From IMG/VR virus record IMGVR_UViG_3300022937_000164, positions 1 to 22,254 of that record: a DNA stretch of 22,254 bases; one strand, written 5' to 3'. A model generated the notes under the pieces. That model had not been told where the DNA came from. It was given only the letters and a program-made list of their open reading frames with translations, and did no database searches. This document shows, in pieces, positions 5,988-12,781 of this stretch. This DNA comes from a virus. How positions within the stretch are numbered: the first letter of the stretch is position 1; every line of letters begins with the position of its first letter. The position numbers and the translations under genes are program-made.

Positions 5988-8900
5988 TTAGCCAAGTGCA
6001 GCTATTTCACCTGTATTTTTCAAACGCAACGGAATGTAAATAAATTCAATTGCCTTGACTGGTTCAATCGCAATATCTAAGTATAGCTCGTTACGATCAA
6101 TTCTTGCAGGTGTGTTGTTTGTTTCATCACATACTGCAATAAAGTCGTATATTGCTCTTAGACTTACTAACTCTAGCAAGAATGCATCTGCTGCTGCTTT
6201 AACTTGATCTCTTGTGATCTTATCGTTTGGTTCAAACAAGTAAGGTCTTGCAAGTAACTCAAGTTGTCCACGCATGTAAACAGTTAAACGTGCAACGTTA
6301 ATTCTGTCTAGCGCACTTGCATTTCTAGCACGAGTTTTCTGACCAAATACAACTAGTCCGCTACCACTAATAAATGTGATTGGGTTAATTGCGTTTGAAT
6401 ACAGTGTATCACGCTGTCCTGTGTTTAGTGCGACACTCTTGAACTCGCCTTCGCTTGTTACATAACCTGTAGCACTTGCGTTTGTAACGCCACCGCGTCT
6501 TGTACCTGCTGGTGCAAACCATGGATAAGCAACTTGGTCGTTTAGTACAAGTGTACGTAGCGCCATGTGACTTGGTGGAACAACAATGTTGTTACCTTCG
6601 TTATCACTTGTAAATCCAGCTGGGTAGTAAATGCCTAAATACTCATCTCTTGAAACAAGTCCTCTGTCATTGTCTTCTACTGCTAGGTTAACGTTAGTTG
6701 CCCACTCGTTAAGCGAAGTTGCATCAGGTGTTAAGCGGAACGGTGTATCACCAACAACAAATGCTGTTAAGCGTCTGTCGTAGTTTAGTGAAATCATTTC
6801 ACCGATTAGCTCAGGATAACCTGGGCAAGCAATAATATTAAACTGACGTGATTCTTCGTCACGTATGTCTTGGTTGCTGTTTACTTCAGCTTGTAGTGAT
6901 TGTGTTACACTCTTACGCTGTGCATGACGTCCAAATGTGCCTGAACCGTCTGGCTGGTTGCCTGAGTCAGTTACCCAACGGTGTGGATAGTAACTTTGCA
7001 TTGATTCGTCTGCATTACGATCGTTAGTACCACTTACGTCAATGTAGTTACGCTCAAAACGTTTTACGTTAAAGCCAGAACGTCTTAGGTTCCAAAGCAA
7101 CATACCTTTTGGATATAGTGCTGGATCTGGAGCATCTGGATCTAGATAATCATTTGAAAGCATATCTACAATATCAGCTGCATCTTCATCTGAGCCTGCT
7201 ATAGACCAACGTGCATCTGCAAATAGTACACCGTTTTCTGATGTTTGATCAGTTTTATCAACTAGTGCCCATTCGCCGTTTGCGCCCCAACGATAAATTG
7301 TTGGGAAGTTTTCAATATCAGCTGTGTCAATCCAAAGATCACCTGTTGCTAACGCATTACCGTTGCTTTGTGTTGTTGGTTCTGAAGCTGCTACGATAGG
7401 ACCTGCTGGATCTGTAAGACCTGTGCCGTCACCAAAATCATAGTTTAGGTATCCTGACCAAGAACTACCGTCGTGGATCATAATATCAATTTCGTCAACA
7501 ACCGAACTATACCATAGTTCACCTTGTGGTGCTAGTGCAGTCGGAGCATCATCGTCTGCTGTGTAAGTTAATACTCTCCAGTTGCTTCCTAAGTACTGCG
7601 CTGGTGTAGTTGTATTATCTGTGCCAAATGCATACATTAGGTTCAATGTAGTTGTTGCTGCATTGTCTGGATCATAAGGAGCAAAACCTGCTATTGCAAG
7701 GTGTCCTGATGTATCTGTTAGATGAATATCACCGCCACCTGTGTGTTCGATAATAACTCTGTTTTGTCCGTCTACACTTGCAACAACACTTGTTAATCCT
7801 GCGCTGTTGATTGCACCTGCAAAATCATCAGCATCTGCTGTAGTTCCGCTACCGTTAAATGTTACAGTTTTTGTTGATCCAAATGCATTCGAACCTACTA
7901 CTGTTTCTTTGATATCAAAACTTACGCTTGCTGCTGCTAGTTGCGCTGCAATTTTAGCACTTTGGATTTTGGTTGTGCCTGTTGTGCTTCTGCGGAAGAT
8001 TTTATATGTAGCTTCTACAGGAACTGTGTCACTTACGTTTGCATTTACATACAAATCACCAATTGCAAGATTCTTACCGCCACCAGTTCTATCTAACTGG
8101 TATAGTGCTTCTTCTTGCTTATCGTATAGTGGTGCTGGTTGAGTTTCCCAAAGTTTTGTATCTTCGTTCCACTGTTTTACTGTAAATGTTGCACCACCGT
8201 TTGGAGGTGTTGTTTGCATCCAAACTGAACCAGTTGGTCTTGGTTCTGCATCAGATGTTTTATATGTTGGTACGCTTGTGTGCGGAGCAACTGTTACTAG
8301 CGGAGCATAATATGTTCCAGCTGTAAGACCGACTGCTGTAAGCAATGATGCGTCAGATGCAGGAGCTGCATCAATCTCTACACTATCAGCTGTTGTGTAA
8401 ATTTCCAAAGCACCGTCAACTGCTGCTGCTGTTACACCTGCGGTTGCCAAGTTTACATTAGCGTTAATGTCAGCTGCTAGTTGGGTTACAGTTACGCCTG
8501 TAGCAGTGACCACTTCACCGTCAATACTCAATTGGTCACTTGCTGTAACAGTTGGAGAGTTTACTGTGCCTCTTAAAGCCGCCCAAGCACTTCTCCAAGC
8601 GTCTGTACCTACTTCTACCCATGCACCTGCTGTGTTCTTATACCACAATCTGTTCATTGTTGTTACAGCAACTAGTGCATAATCACCAATAGCACCTACA
8701 GATGTTTTTGGTGTATAGTCGCCGCCAGCATAGTCAACTACTTGACTTGTTGCAACAATAATGATCGGTTCTTGTGATGTAAAGCTCTGGCCTCCAGTTG
8801 TTGTGATTGAAGCGCCGTTCCACTCTTTAACACCTACATTTGTGTTAAGTGTATCAAACCAGTATGTACCGTCTGCTGGCTCACCACCTGGAGGTGTTGC

Positions 8901-9266
8901 GCTTGCTTCAAGTTTTGTTAGGTCGATATCTGCTCTGCAGACGTATACTCTGTTAGTTACGCCGAGTAATGAATATGCAGTTTGTAAGCCATATTCGTTA
9001 AGCTCTCCTGCATGAATCATGTTGCCGTTATTGTCTGAGTAGAATAACGGATCTCCGAAAGTTTCTACAAGTTCTCTTTGACTTGTAATAAGGTAAGGTC
9101 TGCCTTGATTTACTGTTGTCGTACCTTCTGCTACACCGGCTCCACTACCTTTTACTTTATTAGCAGCCGTTGCAACAAATATCATTGGTACGGTACCAGC
9201 AGCCGCCGGAGTGTAAAAACTCTCGTCGATTACATTGACCTCTACACCTGGTGATACTAATGCCAT
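5988..9266 (-). CDS. 18: Tail sheath protein gp18, strongly enlarged
   Basis: The N-terminus (MALVSPGVEVNVIDESFYTP, TAYSLLGVTNRVYVCRADID) and the C-terminal domain are canonical gp18. The C-terminal part includes NPITFISGSGLVVFGQKT, then ARPYLFEPND, then DFIAVCDETNNTP, then IEFIYIPLRL. The sheath contracts around the gp19 tube to drive it through the envelope. T4 gp18 has 659 residues; this one has 1092. The extra length is a block at about 118-690 made of Trp-rich short units (GTYWFDT, GDYALVA, GSVWMQT, GELWYSS, GDLWIDT) alternating with two similar domains (about 232-320 and 448-530) of the form INxx..VxxxVDGxxxIxxT. These insertions should project from the outer sheath surface. The gene has a late promoter (9303-9310), a TAGGAGAAA Shine-Dalgarno and a hairpin after its stop. 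Confidence 0.95.
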   Translation of the reverse strand: MALVSPGVEVNVIDESFYTPAAAGTVPMIFVATAANKVKGSGAGVAEGTTTVNQGRPYLITSQRELVETFGDPLFYSDNNGNMIHAGELNEYGLQTAYSLLGVTNRVYVCRADIDLTKLEASATPPGGEPADGTYWFDTLNTNVGVKEWNGASITTTGGQSFTSQEPIIIVATSQVVDYAGGDYTPKTSVGAIGDYALVAVTTMNRLWYKNTAGAWVEVGTDAWRSAWAALRGTVNSPTVTASDQLSIDGEVVTATGVTVTQLAADINANVNLATAGVTAAAVDGALEIYTTADSVEIDAAPASDASLLTAVGLTAGTYYAPLVTVAPHTSVPTYKTSDAEPRPTGSVWMQTTPPNGGATFTVKQWNEDTKLWETQPAPLYDKQEEALYQLDRTGGGKNLAIGDLYVNANVSDTVPVEATYKIFRRSTTGTTKIQSAKIAAQLAAASVSFDIKETVVGSNAFGSTKTVTFNGSGTTADADDFAGAINSAGLTSVVASVDGQNRVIIEHTGGGDIHLTDTSGHLAIAGFAPYDPDNAATTTLNLMYAFGTDNTTTPAQYLGSNWRVLTYTADDDAPTALAPQGELWYSSVVDEIDIMIHDGSSWSGYLNYDFGDGTGLTDPAGPIVAASEPTTQSNGNALATGDLWIDTADIENFPTIYRWGANGEWALVDKTDQTSENGVLFADARWSIAGSDEDAADIVDMLSNDYLDPDAPDPALYPKGMLLWNLRRSGFNVKRFERNYIDVSGTNDRNADESMQSYYPHRWVTDSGNQPDGSGTFGRHAQRKSVTQSLQAEVNSNQDIRDEESRQFNIIACPGYPELIGEMISLNYDRRLTAFVVGDTPFRLTPDATSLNEWATNVNLAVEDNDRGLVSRDEYLGIYYPAGFTSDNEGNNIVVPPSHMALRTLVLNDQVAYPWFAPAGTRRGGVTNASATGYVTSEGEFKSVALNTGQRDTLYSNAINPITFISGSGLVVFGQKTRARNASALDRINVARLTVYMRGQLELLARPYLFEPNDKITRDQVKAAADAFLLELVSLRAIYDFIAVCDETNNTPARIDRNELYLDIAIEPVKAIEFIYIPLRLKNTGEIAALG

Positions 9267-9302
9267 TTTATTTCTCCTATAGGACGGTTTGTGTATTACA
9301 TG

Positions 9303-9310
9303 TATTTATT
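9303..9310 (-). promoter_or_regulatory. T4-type late promoter for gp18
   Basis: AATAAATA on the minus strand. The predicted +1 is near 9297, a 31-base leader that contains AGGAG just before the gp18 ATG. Confidence 0.75.
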
Positions 9311-9339
9311 ACTTTACAAGAAAAATATAGTACAAAACC

Positions 9340-9352
9340 CCCTTAAAAAGGG
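9340..9352 (-). terminator. Possible short terminator hairpin upstream of the gp18 promoter
   Basis: Arms CCCTT/AAGGG (5 bp, 3-base loop) lie in the 111-base gap between gp18 and the HNH gene. On the minus strand the 3' arm continues as GGTTTTG. It could stop leftward transcripts from the gp13 unit, but the stem is short. Confidence 0.3.
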
Positions 9353-9377
9353 ACCGAAAAGGTGAGGTAAATACAGT

Positions 9378-9713
9378 ATGAGACCTTTGTGCGTGTGTGG
9401 CAAAAGACCTGCTGCAATAAATTATTATAAAGATGATAAAACTTACTATAGAAAGTTTTGCGAAAGGTGTTTACGCAACGGAGTAAATCACGGTATACCT
9501 AAATGGGAACAAAAAGGTTATAAGAAAAAAGATACTTGTGAAAAATGTAATTATACGAGTAAACACCAAGAACAGTTTAACGTATACCACATGGACGGAG
9601 ACTTAAATAATTGCCGTCCTAGCAATCTTAAGACAATTTGCGCAAATTGTCAGCGTATTCTTCAAAAAGAGGGAGTTGCGTGGCGACAGGGAGACTTACG
9701 CCCTGATTTTTAA
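9378..9713 (+). CDS. HNH-type zinc-binding protein / putative endonuclease
   Basis: A 111-aa protein with four cysteine pairs or near-pairs: Cys5/Cys7, Cys28/Cys31, Cys54/Cys57 (CEKC) and Cys88/Cys91 (CANC). The segment VYHMDGDLNNCRPSNLKTIC has the beta-beta-alpha HNH spacing: H-x-D-G-D, then N, then NLKT followed by the last Cys pair. Similar small Cys-rich HNH proteins ending in a W-x-QGDL-x-PDF tail recur in marine T4-like phages, usually annotated as hypothetical. It may be a nicking or homing-type nuclease, or a DNA-binding protein that lost activity. The Shine-Dalgarno is GGTGAGG, about 10 bases before the ATG. It is a lone rightward gene with no recognised late promoter, and its last 86 bases overlap the 3' end of the opposing kinase-like gene. 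Confidence 0.82.
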   Translation: MRPLCVCGKRPAAINYYKDDKTYYRKFCERCLRNGVNHGIPKWEQKGYKKKDTCEKCNYTSKHQEQFNVYHMDGDLNNCRPSNLKTICANCQRILQKEGVAWRQGDLRPDF

Positions 9714-10206
9714 ATATTGTTTTGATTAAGATATCTACATTTCTTTTTAATCTAGATAAGTCGCCATTGTTGTCAATTGTATAATTGCACATCCATTGTT
9801 CGATGCTCATTGAGCTAGGATCTTCTTTAGGCAAGTGATCAGTGCGATCTACCCAAATAGCGTAATCAAAAATTTCTTCATTTTGCATTGCAAAAAATTC
9901 ACGCTTATTTCGAAGCCCACAATAAATGTCATGCTTTGCAAACAAGTTTCGTCCTAGTCGTGCTAAGTCGTCCTTACAATAATCATGAATCATATTATAC
10001 CATTCGGTGCGGTGATTATGTCTATCTGTATAGCACTCTTCTTCGTTAGCATAACCGTACTTGTCTTTTAGATCGTTGTAAATAAAAAGTTCTGAACAAA
10101 ATTTTGAAGATGATTGAAAAGTATATCCGTATTCATTTAGCATTTCACAGACAGTGTCTTTGCCGTGTCTGCCATGTCCTACGACTAAAAGTTTGGGTAA
10201 TCTCAT
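9628..10206 (-). CDS. P-loop nucleotide kinase, dNMP-kinase-like (T4 gp1 type)
   Basis: Residues 10-18 are a Walker A motif, GHGRHGKDT, whose GKDT ending is typical of the T4 gene 1 deoxynucleoside monophosphate kinase and related small kinases. Later segments fit that fold: YAIWVDRTDHLP (about 115-126) and NNGDLSRLKRNVDILI near the C-terminus, matching the NDGDLxxL region of gp1. Such enzymes phosphorylate dNMPs for phage DNA synthesis. Length is 192 aa against 241 in T4. The start has AAGGATTTG upstream. The last 28 codons lie antisense to the conserved tail of the HNH gene, suggesting the kinase reading frame was extended after loss of an earlier stop. It lies in the gp13/hydrolase late unit, unusual for a nucleotide-metabolism gene, which in T4 is early. 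Confidence 0.72.
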   Translation of the reverse strand: MRLPKLLVVGHGRHGKDTVCEMLNEYGYTFQSSSKFCSELFIYNDLKDKYGYANEEECYTDRHNHRTEWYNMIHDYCKDDLARLGRNLFAKHDIYCGLRNKREFFAMQNEEIFDYAIWVDRTDHLPKEDPSSMSIEQWMCNYTIDNNGDLSRLKRNVDILIKTIFKNQGVSLPVATQLPLFEEYADNLRKLS

Positions 10207-10244
10207 TTACAAATCCTTTATAATATAGTTATTATATAAGAATT

Positions 10245-10820
10245 TTACTCCAATGTCAACCGTTTTTTTATTAAACTTACAACACGTTTTGACAAAACTA
10301 TTTCATAATGATTTCTGTCAATTTCTAAATATTCTACATCGTTTCTGCAAGTCATGCTTGATTGGGTAACAATACCGTCATTGGCTCCAGTAATCCAAGG
10401 AACATCGCCTACAGTTGTTACAACTTGTAACCAAGGACATTTTATTTCTATTTTTCTACTATTTCTTATAAAACTACTGTGTGTTGTAATATCTTGAAAT
10501 AACTGATAACCAGGATTTAACATAGCACCCCAAGTTGCAATCTCACTACCGTTAAAAGGTGTTGCTAAACTAATAACACCCTGAACTGCGCCAAATTCTT
10601 GCTGCAAATATGTTGCGTATACTCCACCTAAACTGTGTGCTATAATATAAAACGGACCATCTTCAAACTCTAATGTTTCTATCATAGAGTCTAAGTTTTC
10701 TTTGGCTGTTGTATTTTTTTCGTAGTTTAAATAAATTGGATCTTTAGCACGGATGCTTTTTTGTATGAACGCAAAGCTACGTTCACTTGCTGTTGCACCA
10801 TGAATGTAAACAACTCTCAT
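10245..10820 (-). CDS. Alpha/beta hydrolase (lipase/esterase-like)
   Basis: A 191-aa single-domain serine hydrolase. Numbering from the ATG chosen here: an HG oxyanion motif in VVYIHGATAS (His7-Gly8), the nucleophile elbow AHSLGG with Ser63, the acid Asp148 in ANDGIV, and His171 in RNHYEIV. This completes a Ser-Asp-His triad in the right order. ATP-independent phage hydrolases of this type have been noted in marine myoviruses; the substrate is unknown (lipid, ester or peptide). The start at 10820 is preferred over a TTG three codons upstream because the ATG lies one base after the neck-gene stop (TAACATG). There is no signal peptide or membrane segment, so it should act in the cytoplasm. It is co-transcribed with the gp13-like gene and the kinase. 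Confidence 0.85.
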   Translation of the reverse strand: MRVVYIHGATASERSFAFIQKSIRAKDPIYLNYEKNTTAKENLDSMIETLEFEDGPFYIIAHSLGGVYATYLQQEFGAVQGVISLATPFNGSEIATWGAMLNPGYQLFQDITTHSSFIRNSRKIEIKCPWLQVVTTVGDVPWITGANDGIVTQSSMTCRNDVEYLEIDRNHYEIVLSKRVVSLIKKRLTLE

Positions 10821-10821
10821 G

Positions 10822-11580
10822 TTACCCAATCAAGAAACTATAGCCTGTTCCGCCTGATACTTGCGTTGAAACTTCAGTTTCTAGCTTTTCCATCTCTTGT
10901 TGTGCTTCTGCTTTTAGTGCGTCACCGTTTAGTGTTGATCCACCTTGTGGGCCAGCAATAGTAGCAAACTTTGAACGTGCTTCGCCTAGCATATATTTGC
11001 AGCCTGCTAGTGTATAATCTTTTACCCACTGTTTAGCAAGATAGTCGTCTAATATTTGTGCATCTGGTCTGTAGTTGTAACAAAATAACAAAAGTGTTTC
11101 TTCTGCTCTAGGACGTTGTAATAGTGTTAATTTTTTTGTTGTTGAATTCCAAGTAAACTCAATAAAACTACCAAACATTCTTCCTACTAGTTCTTGATGT
11201 TGTGAGAATAAATCGTATGTAGCTAAGCCACCCATTTTAGAACTAGATAGCAAATATGTGTTTGTATAAGCTAAGTTAAACGGTTCAAATAGACTGCCGC
11301 CATCGCCGCCGCCTGTTCTTGATCCAATTGATCTTCTAAATAATTTTCTTACTTCTACCACTTCATTTGGTAGTGTATATTCGTTCTGGTCTACTACTGT
11401 AGGCATAAACATATAAGATTCTTCTACACTATTATCAGAACGCTGCCTAAAACGTGTAAGTGCTTTGGTTAAAGCAGTCTCATAATGTATAGGATCCAAT
11501 TCTACATCAACCATGCCACCGCCTAAAAATGCATGTACATAGTCAAATACTTCTTGTTTTTGGGTTGCGATATCAGCCAT
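10822..11580 (-). CDS. Neck / head-tail connector protein, gp13-like
   Basis: A 252-aa protein from MADIATQKQEVFDYVHAFLG, a helix followed by an LGGGMVDVELDPIHYETAL segment. That pattern (short helix, LG, V-x-VEL, then an Ala-rich helix of the RALxRFRQ kind) occurs in neck and adaptor proteins such as T4 gp13. Later come TLPNEVVEVRKLFRR, a Gly-rich loop, a QELVGRMFG helix, a beta strand pair (FTWNSTTKKLTL), and a C-terminal helix with GPQGGSTLNGDALKAEA. The divergent neighbour is gp14, its expected partner in the neck. It might instead be a gp13 paralogue. The start is at 11580, with GGAG eight bases upstream; the in-frame ATG at 11595 lies before the predicted +1. Confidence 0.7.
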   Translation of the reverse strand: MADIATQKQEVFDYVHAFLGGGMVDVELDPIHYETALTKALTRFRQRSDNSVEESYMFMPTVVDQNEYTLPNEVVEVRKLFRRSIGSRTGGGDGGSLFEPFNLAYTNTYLLSSSKMGGLATYDLFSQHQELVGRMFGSFIEFTWNSTTKKLTLLQRPRAEETLLLFCYNYRPDAQILDDYLAKQWVKDYTLAGCKYMLGEARSKFATIAGPQGGSTLNGDALKAEAQQEMEKLETEVSTQVSGGTGYSFLIG

Positions 11581-11597
11581 ATATATTCTCCACATAG

Positions 11598-11605
11598 TAT
11601 TTATC
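11598..11605 (-). promoter_or_regulatory. T4-type late promoter for the gp13-like unit
   Basis: GATAAATA on the minus strand. The predicted +1 is near 11592, a 12-base leader with GGAG. It forms the left arm of a 9-bp palindrome with the gp14 promoter. Confidence 0.8.
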
Positions 11606-11610
11606 GTTAC

Positions 11611-11618
11611 GATAAATA
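11611..11618 (+). promoter_or_regulatory. T4-type late promoter for gp14
   Basis: GATAAATA on the plus strand, five bases (TGTAT) before the ATG at 11624. The predicted +1 is therefore the first base of the start codon. It is the right arm of the palindrome 11598-11618. Confidence 0.8.
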
Positions 11619-11623
11619 TGTAT

Positions 11624-12781
11624 ATGCCAAGACTATCATTATATAAACCAGAACGCGGAGCAGATTACACATTTTTAGATAGACAAATCTTAGAAATGTT
11701 TACTATTGGTGGAACTGATATCAACGTTCACAAATACATCGGAAGTACTAATCCTGCTGAAGGAGAAGGTACCGCTGTTAATCCTACATATGCAACAGAG
11801 TCGGAAACAAACATACAAGACTTACTGTTTTTAGAAAATCGAGATCGTAAGTACGATCCTGATATTTACTCAATGCGCGGAATATACAATGTACAAGATA
11901 TTGATTTTGATCTTAGCCAATTTGGATTGTTTTTAAGTAACGATACACTTTTCCTTACAATACATATTAATAGTAGTGTTAAGACGCTTGGTAGAAAAAT
12001 TATGAGCGGGGATGTTATTGAATTGCCGCATCTTAAAGATGAGTATGCTGCTAATGACTATGAAATGTCTCTGAAACGATTTTATGTTGTAGAAGATGTA
12101 AACCGCGCAAGCGAAGGTTTTTCGCCTACTTGGTATCCGCATCTTTACAGATTAAAATTAAAGCAAATATACGACGGACAAGAATTTAAAGATATTTTAG
12201 ATCTTCCAGCCAGTGAAGATAATGATACAACACTGCGTGATATGCTTTCAACTTATGAAAAAGAAATGCAAATTAATAATGCCGTTGTGCAACAAGCAGA
12301 AGCTGATGCTCCTCTAAGTGGATATGATATAAGTCACTATTATTCTGTTGCATATAACGACGACGGTACTGTTAATTTAAACACAGCTGACCAAACAGAA
12401 TTAGATGCAAGCAATATAAGCAACGATGCATCAGAAATTACTAATCGTCCGGAACGCGAAGGGTATACTGGATACTTGTTAGGAACCAAAGATGCACCAA
12501 ACGGAGCACCTTACGGAATGGGAAATAGTTTTCCCAGAGTTAATCAACAAGGTGATTATTTTTTAAGGACAGATTTCTTGCCAAACAGACTATTTAGATA
12601 TGACGGTAGAAAGTGGGTTAACCAAGCAACAGATGTTAGAATGACAATGACTAACGATATTGTTAGAAGAACTTACAAAACAGACTTTATTAACAACACA
12701 AATACAAATACAATCGATGGCGAAGAGATTCCAGAAAGACAAAGCCTGTCAAAAGCACTTAAACCTAAGGCGGACAACTAA
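11624..12781 (+). CDS. 14: Neck protein gp14
   Basis: A 385-aa protein. The central region carries the gp14 signature: RKIMSGDVIELPHLKDEY, then KRFYVVEDVNRASEG, then WYPHLYRLKLKQI. With gp13, gp14 closes the packaged head and joins the tail. T4 gp14 has 256 residues; the extra part is at the C-terminus (about 200-385). It is hydrophilic and contains a Trp/Tyr motif, GDYFLRTD...FRYDGRKW (about 310-331), also found in the sheath and fibre proteins. The start is taken at 11624 because the earlier in-frame ATG (11618) overlaps the promoter and would lie before the predicted +1. There is no Shine-Dalgarno, so a leaderless mRNA is likely. The stop overlaps the gp15 start as TAATG. Confidence 0.87.
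   Translation: MPRLSLYKPERGADYTFLDRQILEMFTIGGTDINVHKYIGSTNPAEGEGTAVNPTYATESETNIQDLLFLENRDRKYDPDIYSMRGIYNVQDIDFDLSQFGLFLSNDTLFLTIHINSSVKTLGRKIMSGDVIELPHLKDEYAANDYEMSLKRFYVVEDVNRASEGFSPTWYPHLYRLKLKQIYDGQEFKDILDLPASEDNDTTLRDMLSTYEKEMQINNAVVQQAEADAPLSGYDISHYYSVAYNDDGTVNLNTADQTELDASNISNDASEITNRPEREGYTGYLLGTKDAPNGAPYGMGNSFPRVNQQGDYFLRTDFLPNRLFRYDGRKWVNQATDVRMTMTNDIVRRTYKTDFINNTNTNTIDGEEIPERQSLSKALKPKADN

Noticed and set aside
6000-9200. Several open frames antisense to the sheath gene
   Set aside because: They lack recognisable motifs and ribosome sites and are explained by the codon pattern of the real gene.
10207-10244. AT-rich partial palindrome in the gap before the kinase gene
   Set aside because: The inverted repeat is imperfect and lacks a clear promoter or terminator pattern; too weak to report as a feature.
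10821-10829. TTG start three codons upstream of the alpha/beta hydrolase ATG
   Set aside because: The ATG at 10820 directly follows the upstream stop (TAACATG), so the longer TTG form is unnecessary and lacks a Shine-Dalgarno.
11581-11595. Earlier in-frame ATG for the gp13-like gene
   Set aside because: It lies upstream of the predicted late +1 (about 11592), while the ATG at 11580 has GGAG at good spacing.
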